Shown here: positions 23,881 through 37,700 of the stretch, piece after piece
Layout of the letters: every line of letters starts with the position of its first letter
How positions within the stretch are numbered: position 1 is the first letter of the stretch
Source of the DNA: Carallia brachiata
Taxonomy: Eukaryota; Streptophyta; Magnoliopsida; Malpighiales; Rhizophoraceae
Assembly (NCBI GenBank): GCA_021464245.1
Contig: JADCRB010000072.1
Location: 551,962 to 615,961, forward strand
Length of the DNA stretch: 64,000 nucleotides
Reading direction: 5' to 3'
The notes under the pieces: model-generated
Told to the model about the DNA's origin: nothing
The model's input: only the letters and a program-made list of their open reading frames with translations
Databases searched by the model: none
Translations under genes and position numbers: made by a program

Positions 23881-26800
23881 GCATTCTCCGTTGTTGATTC
23901 GAACTAGCTTTTTCTTGATCACTGCACCTCAACCTCTCTCTCTTTTTTTTTTTCCTGTTGAAAGTTTATGCATTATATGCTATTTTACTTCTTGAGCAGG
24001 TATTCTATTTATTTTTGTGGTAAGTACATGCATGGCATTTCAGTTTACCTTGATGCATTCTCATTTACAACAGAACCATATTGACATGAATGTTCATATT
24101 CTCTTTTATTTCATTATGAAAAGTGCTGTTAAGCTAATCTCTTCTGGTCGTATCTTTGTTGGAGATGCTTAAATCACATGCAGAAGCAGGTGTGACAATA
24201 TGTTAGATGCTTTGCCCTCTCTAACATGAATTCTTGTCCTGTGTGGGTGTCCTTCTTATGGTCTCATTTTGTGATTTTCATAGATGGTTTTTCTGTTTGA
24301 ACTCGTGATATACTAAATCAAATGGATATATTGGATGCATGATAGAATAAATGTGCAAGTTATTCAGGTTTATCAATCTTAGTTAAGAAGGATCAATTAA
24401 AAAATGCATCAGACTTGTATTTTGAGAAAATGGTAATACTTTGCTTCCCCAAGTCCCCCCTTTCTTTTTTCATTTTCATCTTTTTTTTAAGCTCAAAACT
24501 CAGACATTTTTTTTCTGAAATTGTTTGCAGTTGGTCTTGTGAAGATAAAACAATGTTTAGCAGAAATGTTTGTCTACCCAATAAGAGCATAGGTTATAAA
24601 GCCTGTTGCTGAACAGAAAAAATCCAATCCTTCGTCCACTTGATAATGGAAAAGTCATGTATGCTGATGCAGTTGCTTCACATCTCAGAAGAATCCACTG
24701 CTGTTTAAGGCAACTTCATTATAACAGTAAGTTTGTGGTTTGTTTTTGGTTTTCCTTTTTGTTGTTCATAAACATTTGAAGTTTCTATCCTGACAGGGAT
24801 CCCAGCTTCCTGAACCTCTCTGATTGATAGTTACTGAAAATGGATAAAGCAGGGTTTCCCTTTGAACTTGTATATTGGTCGCTTCATTGTCAGTGAAGTA
24901 TTATAATTTTTAGGTTCTCCCAATTCTTTATACTGTATTTATTAAGAAAATTTGGTTTGTATAGATGTGGCACTCACTTGAACTTCTAATGTTTTGTGAT
25001 GAGAATGCTTTTCCAGGGAAAGGACAAGAGAGCATTCTCTGATGTTCACATCTTGAAGATTTGTACTGGCTTTTTCTTGATTGCCTCACCCTAACCTCTT
25101 TCTTTTGTTGCAAAAGTTCATGCATTATGCACTGGTTTACTCCCCGAGCAGGTATGTTATTCATTTCCATGATAAGTACATGCATGGCATTTCAGTTTAC
25201 CTCGATGCCTTTCTTATTTACAACATAACCATATTGATATGAATGTCCAAATTCTCTTTTATTTCATCATGAAAAGTGTTGTTAAGCTAATCTCTTCTGG
25301 TCATATTTTTGTTGGAGATGCTCAAATCACATGGGGAAGTGGGTGTGACATTATTTTGGATTCCTTGCCTTCTCTAACTTGCAATCCCACCAATGCCTCA
25401 TGTATTACATCTTGAGCTTCCTCAAAGGTGCTACTCTATCCACGTGTAAATTTTATTGTCCAAAATTGTATGATTCTTCGTGAATGACTTTCTTTTTTAT
25501 TGTTTTCTCCTGAAATGTACGCAAACATGGTTGCAGCTTCTGACTGCAGAAGTAAAGGCAGAAGTTAATGAACCAACTGATCAATTGGATAGTTCACGTC
25601 CTTCTGGCTTCTTTTTGATGATGACTTCTTCTTGAGAAATGGGAATGTGGAGCTGATTTTCCACGTATTTCTAGAAGATGATGGCAGGTCTTTGGAGGAG
25701 AAGGTGTTTTTTCATTTCCTTCTTTGATAATATCTCGCAATTTCATACGTTCACATTGTGGCCTTTATTGAACTAAAAAAAAAAAGGCATTAGGAGATAC
25801 ATTTATTTTGTTGTTATGAATATGCGTAGAATGATAGAATGGAAGAAAATACCTTTAGAGAGACATTTTTGTTTGAAAGTCTCTCTCTTTTTTTTTTTAA
25901 CTGTCATTGTTCAGGTGCTTGTAAACCTTCAACAGAGTTGGGTTGTTTGTAAACCTTTGATAGAGTTGGGTTTTGTTTTGAAGGTCTAATATGCTAGAAA
26001 TGAATCTGTGCTGAATTTTGTAAGTTATGCTTACATTCATATCCTTTCCATTGATTATTATGCATAATAAATTCAACTGTGATTTGTTTTTTGCAGAAAC
26101 GAATAACTATTATCTGCTTAAGTGAAATTCCCTTGACTTCTCCCTGTAATTGGTTTGCGCCTGAATCAAGATTTGCTTTGCTGTTGATATTTGATAGCCA
26201 GGCAACTTCAGAAGGAAGATGTAAAGTTTCCTGCCAGCGAAAGTGCAATTGGGTAAGAAACTTGGATGCTTTGTTGTGAGACTATATACTTGGATGTATT
26301 GTATGTTTTCACATTACATTTATTTATTTGAGATGCATTGGCATTGCCTTATGGAATATGGAACTCATTCTTTGTGTCTTTTCAGAAGAAGTAGACAGAT
26401 TTTTGGAGGAAAAGGTATTCTATTAGGTTCTCTTCTCTCTCTCTCTCTCTCTCAGTGATTTTTCTTTTTCTTTTTTTTTTAATTTCCCCAATTAACTTCT
26501 CTTTTAGGGCAAGGTTATGGGTTTGTCAATGGTATTTGAGAATGGAAAACAAAGAATGCCTCAGACTTTGTGAATCAGCTGTTATGCATCTTGAGAAAAT
26601 TTTTCTTCTCCCACTTGCTTTGTGTTTCTTTCTTGTCCTTCTTTCAGTTCAACATTAGACAATTATTTGCTGAAATTGTTTACACGTGGTCCCATGAAGA
26701 TAAATCAAAGCTAATTGTTTAGCAAAAATGATTGTCTTGCCCGTTGAGAGCATGGATTATAAAGCTAATTGTTGAGCAGAAAAGTTCTGGTGCTTGGTCC

Positions 26801-28869
26801 AAGGAACGAAAAATTTCTGCATGTTGAAGCTGTTCCTTCACATTCTAACGCATCCTTCATTATGGTTCCAGTTGTTTCATTTTAGCAGTGGTTGTGGTTT
26901 GTCTTTGGTTTTTTGTTATTGTGTTTTACAAACATTTGAAGTTTCTATATGACAGTGTTTGGTGGATTTCAAGCTTGTTTGGGCTCGTTCTTAATGATAG
27001 TTGCAGAAAAAAAAGATAAAGCACGGCAATAAATAACTTCTTCCAATTCCTTACATCTGTAATAATTAATGAATTTTGTTGTATAACTGTGGCACCATTT
27101 AATGCTTTCTGTTTTGCGATGAGAGGAATCTTCAGGCGAATGACAGGAGAGGTTTATTCTCTGTTCTTCACATCATGAGTGAGTAAAGCTGGCATTCTGT
27201 TTCATCCTCTAGGTTTCCAAGTCAAGTTCCCAGTCGTTAAACCATGCTATTTTTTTTCCTTAACAGGCATTCTATTTAGTCTTATTGCAAGTACCTGCAT
27301 GCCAATTCTATTACCTTAATATTGTTTTCACTCTTCAAAATGGAACCTATTGATATGCATGTCTGTGTTCTCTTTAAATGCATTATGAAAACGTGTTAGA
27401 AGCTAATTCTCTTGCAGGTCATATTTTTCTTGGAGAGACTTTAAACCTCAAATTATTCCCATTTAGTAAGTTTGAGGATGAGCATTGATTATTTTGTCTT
27501 CTCTAACCTACAGTCCTACCAACGCCTTGTGTTGTGTCTTATGTTTCCTGAAAGGTGTCCTGTTACAGAGTCTGACTGCATCAATAGAGCTTATGGAAGT
27601 TGATGTCCCAACTGACCATTTTTTATTAATGATGGTTGATATTCTCATGGTGACTAGTTTCTGACAGATGGGAATATGAGGCTTATTCTTTGTGCATTTC
27701 ATGAAGAAGTTGACAGGTTTTTGGAGTAGAATTATTGATTCCACTTCTTCTTCTTTTTTTTTTCCTAATAAATAATTATTTATCTTATTGTAATCTCTAT
27801 CTCTCTCACACACGCACACAAATCCATTTTGTTCTTCATTTTCTTTTCCTGTTATGACTTGCTATATTTAGAAAATTTGCTAGTGGTTTTTATAGGTGGC
27901 TTTCAGCACAGCCACTAAGGGGTAGGATGGGCATTGGTTCATGGGGCTGCCCAGATGCTTGGAAATATGCAAGCATTGTCCAACATGTCAACATGAGTTG
28001 TTTTTGGAGGTGCAGTTGCCGGTTTATTTCAATTAACACAAAGCATTTTGATTGCTGCCTACATTTGTCTTGTAATGATCAAATGAGGATAATGTTTAGA
28101 TCACCCTTTGTTGGTCCTACTACTTCAAAATTCCCTTTTTTTTGGGGGGGGGGGGGTGTGGAAAGATGGAGACCATTATTTACAAGACAATAACCCTACA
28201 TCTGCACAATTCTTCAACGGATCATTTCCGTTATTGCCTCTGGTCCAACCTTAGCATGTGGAGATCTTATCTGCATTCACATTTTCCATTTGTTCCTGTT
28301 TTGGCTAATTGGTGTTATCATGTTTTTGCTTCGTCTTTAGCTGACAGTGACTATAGAGCATGAGGTATCTAATTGGTTTTTTGGTTATGCATAACAGGAT
28401 CATTTAGTCTACACTCAACAGGTTCACGAGTGCTCAAGAAATTCAACCAGCTCTCTCCAGTGATAATGTTACAGAATTTCATGGTAATATCTTTTCTATG
28501 ATTTCTCTTATGAAATCAGACGTTAAATTTACAGCTTTTGGATGTTGCCTTGATGCCCCATTGCCAAAGATATTGTTTTCTTGAGATGTGATATGGAAAG
28601 AATACAGTGTATAGATTTTTACATTAGCCTAACAAGATTTAAAGAGGGGGGAAAAAGGGCAAAAGACAACAACCAACATATATGCATTTGGTGTGTCAAC
28701 ATAGACTGAATGAAAGATAGTTATGCCATCTGCGCCTCCTGTTCTTTACTGCTTCAAACAACGAAATCAAAGCATTCTGTATATTAACCATAGCAGTGTA
28801 TTATTGCCCAGCATGCATGAGTTAATCATATCGAGCCATGCTTATTGCCTTAATTACTAGATATATATA

Positions 28870-31800
28870 TGTATATATATCAAGACGCTAGCTTTTAATC
28901 AAGAAGCTGGCCCTTGATCAAGTTTTATAAACAAATAAAATAAGATATAATATTAGGACCAAAAAAATCGTTTTTCGAATTTTATAGCCGTTGTGCAGAA
29001 ATTTTATTACAAATTTACTACATCTCAGTATCTCACAAGTTGGTTTTTACGATCTGATACAGAAACGGGACTAAAAATACGGAAGCCTTATTGATTGATA
29101 GAAATCCCCAGTCCCCAGGGCTTTAGGATTGCTAATAATTCGATTTTATAAGAAAACGCCTGTGAGTCGGTGATTACTCGGCCCCTTCCTCTCTTAATAT
29201 ATATTTAATTCCCTTGCCACTTTGCATCCATGTTCTCTCTGTCTCTCGACTTCTCCTCCTCTGTTTTCTCTGTAAACATTGGGAAGAAAGCATATTCGTA
29301 TGTGTGTTTCTTCTTCTTTCTATTGTTTCTCGAATTACTTTGTGATTTTGTGATCCAATTCTCACTCTTTCTTTATTTGTTTTCTGTGATTTATTGATGT
29401 GTTTTGGGCGTCCTGTTTGCTCCAAGAACCAGATTCCAAGAACCGCTTCTCAGAGTCTTCCCGAAAGATAAGAATTTTACTGCACTCTTAACTCTATTAG
29501 TTAATTTCACGAATGTCTGTCTTATTTTCTTCATGTTTTTCTGCTCTCAATTCCACCAAAAATCCAGCAATCTTTTCCTTTTCCTAGTAATTCCTCGGTT
29601 GTTTTAATTCTGTTTTCTTAATAAGGACTGCATTTTCTTTTTCTTTCTGAATAATCTTTTAGATCAATTTTTTTTTCTTTTTTCTCAGTTATTTACGTGT
29701 TTGTTTTGTGATGTTGCAGATAAAGGGATATGGCGACTGCTTGTCACTCAGAGTTATTGCTTGTCAGAGTTAACCCAGAGATAATTTCTCTCTATAAACT
29801 TAATACTGTTAATCAATTTCAAGAATGTTTTATTTTCTTTACGTTTTCTGAATTAGGGATGCAGTTTCTTTCTTTCTTTTTTTTTTTTTTAAAAATATCT
29901 TTTAGTTTGTTTCGCCTTTTCTTTGTCTCTTAGTATTTTATGTGTTTATTTCGTGATCTTGCAGAGGAAGTGATCTCAAGATTGCGTCAGAGAAACAGCT
30001 TGACAACAAAAGGTCATTGAAAAGAAAACAAATCCACTCCTTTCTTTCTTTTTTTTTTTTTTTTCTTTGTCTTTTCTTTTTCCTTTTCTTTGATAACATT
30101 CTCGTGGACCTCTTCTTTCATTTTTTTCCTGCCGTTTTTCAATTTTGCCCTTTTCTAATTAACAGAAACAGACTGTGGAAGACACATCTATTTTTCTACT
30201 ATGCATATGTGGGCGGACAGGAATGGAATAAAAAAAACAGGGATTAAATTTGCTGCCAATGGGTGTAGTTGTTAATGCCAATGTATATCCAAGTTTGCCT
30301 TGGTGTTGACAACCGAGCATCTTTACAGGAAACACAATAGTTTTCCACCCACTAGAAAAAGTGGTGCAATGTCCAGCAAAAGACCTTGGATGTAGAAGGT
30401 CCCAAAGCGCAGTTCTTGGGTAAAATTCTTAGATGCTATACATGTATATAGTAAATATCATTTGCTTTGAGATTCGTTTGGATATAAACTTGTAGAATAT
30501 AGATCATGTGAAGTTCAAAGCATATAAGAATATACTAATCACGAATTACCCATTTGCTCCATTTACCGTGTGGGTTGATGTTGATGGCGAGATTATTATC
30601 TTCCGGTAGCCTTACTTCTAGTGACAGGGCAGTTCCTAACCTGTTATTTGCGTTGATTAAATATGTTGCCAATATTTTATTGTATCCTCATTCCTGCAAT
30701 TTTTTTTTTTTTTTTTTTGATATTCCGGGTGGCTGAAGAGATGCAGTTTACAAGTATGTGAGCACGTGCTGATGCTTGAAGATATCACTTATTTCTTCTA
30801 CTCCACATTGATGCAACTCCAGTAATTTGAATTGAAACTTGAAATTGCTTCCTTATATTTTTGATAAATTCAAGTGTATCTTTATGAATTTATCTTTTTG
30901 ATTTTGGTTGCAAGGAATTGGTCGCGATGATTGTCCAGTATCATGTTCTGTTTTGCTTTTTTTTTTTTTTAAAAATTTTTTCTTACCTTGTTTTCATTTG
31001 GGCAAGATGGAATTTTGTGATTCTTTCAACAGTTGAAAGAATGGGCAAGATGGAAAGAGTTTGTCATGACAAGATCTGAACAGGAATTTTGGTGTCAAAT
31101 TGGGCAGAATGCAGAGGATATAGATGTCTTTACTCAGTGGCTGAGTTTGTTAGTGAAATACAAATTTGGTGGAGAGTGTACCGACCTCTACAAACTGATA
31201 TATTATCAGGTTTTTTGTCGAGATGTACTGAATCAAGGGCCAAGAATTTTTGTCCTGTGTAAGTGTTCTTCTTATGATCTCATTTTGTGATTTTCATAGC
31301 TCATTTTTTGGCTTGACCTCATGATATACTGAATCAAATGGATATATCACGTGTATGACAGAATGAATGTGCAAGTTTTCATAATTTGCCTATTTTAGTT
31401 AAAGAAGGATTATGAAGAATGCTGCAGAGCCTGTGAATTGATTGATCTGTGTCGTGAAAAAACAGTAACACCTTTTTACCCCGACTCCCTTCTTCTCATT
31501 TTTCTTTTTGGTCCCATTTTTAAGCTCAAAACCAGACAGTTTTTTTCTGAAATTGTTTGCAGTTGGGCTTGGCAAGATAACACAAGCTTTAGCAGAAATG
31601 ATTGTCTACTCAATGAGAGCATATGCATGCTGATGCAGTTGCTTCGCATCCCAGAAGCATTCTCTGTTGTTTTAATGGCTTTATTATAATAGTGGATTCA
31701 TGGCTTGTTTTTGGTTTTCCTATTCATTATTGGCAAATGTTTGAAGTTTCTATTGTAACAGGTTTGGTGGGATATTGGATCTCTTTCAATGATATTTACA

Positions 31801-34725
31801 GAAAATGGATCGAGCAAGGTTTTTCTTCAAATTGTATACTGGTAGCTCCTCTATCCTTGAAGTATTATAATTTGCAGGTCTCCCACTCCTCCATACTGTG
31901 TCTAATAAGTAATTTTGGTGTATATAGACGTGGCACTCACTTGAACCTTTAACGTTTTGTGATGAGAATGCTTTTCCAGGTGAATGAAAAGAGAGCATTC
32001 TCCGTTGTTGATTTGAACAAGCTTTTTCTTGATTACCACATCTCAACCTCTTTCTTTTCCTGTTGAAAGTTTATGCATCATGTGCTCCTTGGGCAGGTTT
32101 TCTATTTTTTTTTGTGATGAGTTCATGCATGGCATTTTAGTTTACCTTGATGCATGTATGGAAGTATTTTTTTTGTTGTAAATGTTATTGTTCTGGTGCT
32201 TGTTAACCTCTGATAAAGTTGGGTTTTGTTTTAAAGGTCTAATATGCTGCCAATGAAGGTTTGTGCTGAAATTTGTAAGTTCTGCTTATGTCCATATCCA
32301 TTCAATTGGTTATTACGCATACAAAATTCAACCGTGAATTGTTTTTGTAGAAATGAGTAACTAGTATCTGCTTAAGTGAAATTCCCTTGATTTCACCCTG
32401 TAGTCGATTTTAGACCAGAATTAAGATTTGCTTCGCTGTTGATACTCAATAGCCATGCAATTTTGTAAGGAAGATGAGTAGTTTTATGCTCTCGAGACAA
32501 ATGGTGCAATGACAGGTAAAGGATCTTGAGTGTGGAAAATGAAGCTTAAAAGCTGCCAGCCAAAGTGCAGTTCTTGGGTAAAAAACTTGGATGCTATATT
32601 TTGTGTATGTATATTTAGATATATTATAGGTTTTCATATTTCATTTTTTTTTATCTGGGATGCATTGGAATCGCCTTTTATAATATGGAACTAATTTTTT
32701 TTGCCTTTTCAGTAAAAGTTGACAGATCTTTGGAGGAGAAGGTATCCTTTCCATTCCATTAGGTTCTCAGTCTCTCTCTTTCTAATTTGAAGTGATTTTT
32801 TTTTATTCTTATTTTTATTTTTTCATTTTTCCCAATTATCTTCTCTTTTAGGGCAAGTTTTCTGGGTTTGTCAATGTTAGTTGAGAACTGTAAACAAAGA
32901 ATGCTTCAGACGTTGTTAATCACCTGTATATATCTTGAGAAAATTTTTCTTCCCCCACTTATTTCGTTTTTCTTTTTTGTCCTTTCTTAAGTTTCAAAAT
33001 CAGACAGTTATTTGCTGAAATTGTTTACACTCGGTCCCTAGAAGATAAAACGAAGTTTAGCAGTAATGATTGTCTTGCCCACTAAGAGCATGGATTATAA
33101 AGCTTGTTGCTGAGCAGAAAAATTCTGGTGCTTGGTCCAGGTAACGAAAATTTCATGCATTTTGAGGCTATTTTTTCACTTTCAAATGCATCATTCTTTA
33201 TGTTTCCAGTGGTTTCATTTTACCAGTGTTCGTAGTTTATTTGTGGGTTTTCCTTTCTGTATTTTATAAACATATTTTTCTGCATGAGACTGTTTGGTGG
33301 AATTCAAGCTTGTCTGGGCTTTTGCTTAACAATAGTTGCAGAAAAAAGATAAAGCACGGCTTTGCTTCAAAGTCATAGAACAGTTAGCAATAGCTACACC
33401 GCTAGCGAATGATCGTAATAAGTAACTTCTCCTATTTCATCATTTTGTAATAACCAATGGATTTTGTTGGATAACTGTGGCACCGCTTAATGCTCTCTGT
33501 TTTGTGAGTCTTCAGGCGAATGGCCGGAGAGAGCATTCTCTTTTCTTCACATGATGAGTGAGTCAAGCTGGCATGCCATTTAATCCTCTTAATTTCCAAG
33601 TTGGAAGTTCCCTTTAGTTACACCATGTGCTATTTTATTCGCTAACAGGGGTTCTATTCAGTCCTGTTGGAAGTAACTGAATGCCTTTTCTATTTACCTT
33701 AATATTGTTCTCACTCTCCAGAATGGAACCTATTGATGTGCATGTCTGTGTTCTCTTTAAATGGATTATAAAAAAGTATTATGTAGCTATTTCATTTGCT
33801 GGTCATATTTTTCTTGGAGATGACTTTAAAGCCTCAAATTACTCATAGTTAGCAAATTTTTTCTTTAACCTACAGTCCTACCAATGCCTTATGTATTGTG
33901 TCCTATGTTTCCTGAAAGGTGTCCTGTTACAGAGTCTGACTGCATCAATAGAGGTTATAGGAGTTGATGTCCTGACTGATTATTTCTAATCAATGATGGT
34001 TGATGTTCTCCAGATTCTTGTTGATGATGACTTGTCTCTAACAGAGGGGAATATGAAGCTCATTCCTTCTGCATTTAATGAAGAAGTTAACAGATTTTTG
34101 GAGGAGAATTATTGTTTCCATTTCTTCTTTTTTTCTTATAAATAATTTTATATCTTATTATAATCTCCATCTCTCTCACACGCACGCAAATCGGTTTTGT
34201 TCTATATTTTCTTTTCCTGTTATCGCTTGCAGTGGTTAAATAATTTGCTATTAGTTGTCACCAGTGGCCGTCAGCACAGCTACTGAGGGGTTGGATGGGC
34301 ATTGATTCATGGGATTATCCAGATGCTTGGAAATATGCAAGAATATTCCAACATGCAAACATGTCAAATTGATGTACAGTATTCGGAGGTGCAGTTGTCC
34401 CTTATTTCAATCTACACAAAGCTTTTTGATTGCTGCCTAAAATTGTCTTGTAATGATGAAATTAGGATAATGTCTGGATCACTCTTTGCTGGTCTCCCTA
34501 CTTTAAAAGTCCCTGCATTGATTTTTTTTTTTTTTCGGGAAAGATGGAAACTCTTTTTCAATCACAAGACAATAACCCCAAATCTGCACAATTCTTCAAG
34601 GGATCATTTCCATTTATGTCTCTACTCCAACCATAGCATGTGGAGATCTTCTCTGCATTCACATTTTCCATTTGTTTCCCGTTTTGTCGATTGGCATTAT
34701 CACATTTTTGCTTTATCCTTAACTA
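28870..34725 (+). repeat. Tandem array unit 2 (unrecognised multi-exon-like sequence)
   Basis: It begins with the same TCAAGACGCT boundary (about 28880) after a short TA tract and repeats the promoter-like block (about 29.17-29.28 kb) and the block order of unit 1. The block at 31033-31209 has an acceptor, 59 open codons and a GT donor; it reads LKEWARWKEFVMTRSEQEF and continues FWCQIGQNAEDIDVF. The corresponding block of unit 1 carries a stop, so unit 2 is the better-preserved copy there. Other blocks, such as that near 32350, have stops. The unit runs into unit 3 near 34.73 kb, where the leader-type blocks resume without the promoter block. Confidence 0.7.
31033..31209 (+). other. Best-preserved exon-like block of the array (59 open codons)
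   Basis: CAACAG acceptor, 177 nt open in frame 1, then CAG|GTTTTT as donor. It reads LKEWARWKEFVMTRSEQEF at its start and LVKYKFGGECTDLYKLIYYQ at its end. Homologous blocks lie at 22809-22993, about 35880-36005 and about 62276-62397, all damaged or shortened. Protein-level similarity across copies suggests descent from a real exon of an unnamed gene. Confidence 0.5.
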
Positions 34726-37700
34726 ATTCCACGAACGTGTGTATTATTTTCTGAACTTGTAACACTCTCAACTAATTCCATGAATGTGTGTATTATTTTC
34801 TTCATGTTTTCTGCTCTCAGTCCCACCAAATCCAGCATGTTTTCCTTTTCCTAGTAATTCCTCTGTTGTTTTAATATTATTTATAAATTAGGGCTGCATC
34901 TATCTTTTTCTTCTCCGGAAAATCTTTTACATATATTTTTGGTTTTTTTTTTGGTCTCTGTATTTTCCTGTTTGTTTGTGATGGTGCAGAAGAAGGGATC
35001 TCGCTGATGTTTGTACCTCAGAATTATTGCTTTCAGAGTTTCCCCAAAGATAATTTCTCTGCAAACTTAACACTATTAATCATTTCAAGAGTACATTTTC
35101 TTCACGTTTTCTGAATTAGGGATGCAGGTTTTTCTTTTTTTTTTAAATATCTTTTAGTTTGTTTTGGCTTTTCTTTGCCTCTCAGTATTTTAAGTGTTTA
35201 TTTTGTGATCTTGCAGAGGAAGGGATCTCACGGCTGCATCAGAGAAACAGCTTGATGACCAAGGTCATAGAAAAGAAAAGAAAACAAGTCCACTCCTTTC
35301 TCTTTTTTTTTCCCCCCTTTTCTTTCTCTCTCTTTTTTTTTGATAACGTTCTCATGGACCTCTTCTTTCCTTTGCTTTCTGTGGTTTCTTTTTTAACCCC
35401 TTGCTATTGAACAGAAAATTACTCAGGGACACATGTATTTTGCTGTTATGCATATGTGGGAGGACAGGAATAGAAGAAAAGTGACGGATTGAATTTGCTG
35501 CCAATGGGTGTAGTCGTCAATGCCAAATTCTGTAAGTTTTTTTTTTTTTAATATCCATCCCGTTTTAAGTATTTCAAATATAAACTCAACCGTGATTGGA
35601 TTTGAAGAAATTAATAATGATCATTCATTGGTTTTTATCTAAGTCTAGGTGGCTTGGTGTTGACAATTGAGCAGCTTCACAAGAAGCATAACAGTTTTCC
35701 GCCCACCATACAAACGGAGCAATGTCCAGCAAAAGATCTTGGATTTGAGAGAGGAAGTGTACAAGGTCCCAAAGCACAGTTGTTGGGTAAAAATATCATA
35801 TGTTATAGATTTATCTAGTAAATTTCATTTATTTTGAGATTCATTGGGATATAAACTTGTAGTAAATTTCATTTCTTTTGGTGTCAAATTGCACACAATG
35901 CAGAGCTTATACATGTCCACTTTCTTAACTCTAGGCTGAGTTTATTGTGAAATACAAATTTGGTGAAGAGCATGTACCTACCTTTCCTAATGGATACATC
36001 ATAAGGGTTTTTCTTGAGGTATATTAAATCAAGGGCCCAGAGTTTTTGTCCTGTGTAAGAGTCCTTCTTATGTTGTCATTTTGTGATTTTCATAGATTTT
36101 TTTTATGTTTGACCTCATGATATACTAAATCAAATGGAAATATTACATGCATGATAGAATAAATGTGCAAGTTTTTCTGGTTTATCAATCTTAGTTGAGA
36201 AGGATCAATTGAAAAAATGCCCTGCGAATCACTTGTTCTGTGTTTCGAGAAAATGGTAACAATTTTCTTCCCCAAGTCCCTCCTTTTCTTTTTTCTTACT
36301 TGTCCTTATTTTGAGCTCAAAACTAGACAGTTTTTTTTCTTTTTTTTTTTTTCTGAAATTTTCTGCTGTTGGTCTTAAGAAGATAAATTAAGGTTTAGCA
36401 GAAATGTTTTTCTGCCCAATGAGAGTATAGGTTATAAAGCTTGTTGCTGAACAGAAAAAATCCAATCCTTGGTCCACCTGACAATGGAAAAGTCATGTAT
36501 GCTGATGCTGTTGTTTCACATCTCTGAAGCATCCTCTGCTGTTTCAGCAAGTTCATTATAATAGTGGGTTTGTGGTTTGTTTTTGGTTTTCATTTTTGTT
36601 GTCGACGAACATTTGAAGTTTCTATACTGATAGGGATACAAGCTTCGCTGGACCTCTTTGGTTGATAGTTACCCAAAATGGATAAATTAGGGCTTCTCTT
36701 TGAACTTGTACACTGGTAGCTCCATTGTCACTGAAGTATCATAATTTGTAGGTGTATTTATTAAGCAAATTTGGCGTGTATAGATGTAGCACACGCTTGA
36801 AATTTTAACATTTTGTAATGAGAATGCTTTTCTAGTCAAATGACAAGAGACCGTTCCCCTCTATTCACGTCTTGAAGATTCGAACTGGCTTTTTCTTGAT
36901 CACCCCACCTGAACCCTCTTTCTTTTCGGTTGAAAGTTCATGCATTATGTGCTGGTTACTCCCCAAGTAGGTATTTTATTCATTTCTGTGATAAGTACAT
37001 GCACGGCATTTTAGTTTACCTTGATGTCTTTCTCATTTACATGATAACCATATTGATATGAATGTTTGAATTCTCTTCTATTTCATCGTGAAAAGTGTTG
37101 TTAAGCTAATCTCTTCTTGTTATATTTTTGTTGGAGATGCTCAAATCACATGGGGAAGTAGGTGCGACAATATCTGGATTCCTTGTTTTCTGTTATTTGC
37201 AATCCTACCAATGCCTCGTGTACTATGTCTTGAGCTTCCTTAAAGGTACCCTGTCCACATGTAAATTGCATCGTCCAAAAATCTATAATTCTTCGTGAAT
37301 GACCTTCTTAATTATTGTTTCTCCTGAGATGTATACAAACAGGTTTGCAGCCTCTGACTGATGAAGTAAAGTTAGTAGTTGATGAACCAACTGATCAATT
37401 GGATAGTTCACGTTCTCCTGGCTTCTTGTTGATGATGACTTCTTCCTGACAAATGGGAATATGGAGCTCATTATTCAAGCATTTCGGGAAGATGATAACA
37501 GGTCTCTGGAGGAGAAGGTGTTTTTTCATTTCCTTCTTTGATACATGTCTCGTTTCTTGCAATTTCATAGTTTTACATTGTGGCCTTTATTAAACAGAAA
37601 AAGACATTAGAAGATACATTAATTTGCTGTTATAAATATGTGTAGAATGATAGAATGGAAGAAACTGACAAGGTTGACAGAAAAACTTTAGAGAGAAATT

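Larger units (their letters stand above)
20660..28860 (+). repeat. Tandem array unit 1 (unrecognised multi-exon-like sequence)
   Basis: The unit starts at TCAAGACGCT, directly after an A-run. It has a promoter-like block at about 20.89-20.98 kb (TATATATTC followed by a CT-rich leader), then a series of short blocks each preceded by a T-rich tract and AG: 21174, 21490, 21690, 21945, 22064, 22345, 22518, 22809-22993, 23197, 23345, 24400, 24530, 25550, 26097, 26507, 26668, 27540 and 27890. Most of them recur in order in the later units. Coding-like stretches include WLKRYSLQLCQQVPLLEDI (about 22520) and EQEVWCQIGQNVEDI (about 22860). The 22809 block has an in-frame TAG, so this copy is probably not translated as such. 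I do not recognise the family. Confidence 0.7.

Noticed and set aside
34302..34754. A 150-codon plus-strand open frame in array unit 2
   Set aside because: It crosses a T-run and probable intron text, and its sisters at 28.1 and 40.0 kb are not open over the same length. It is described only as part of the array.
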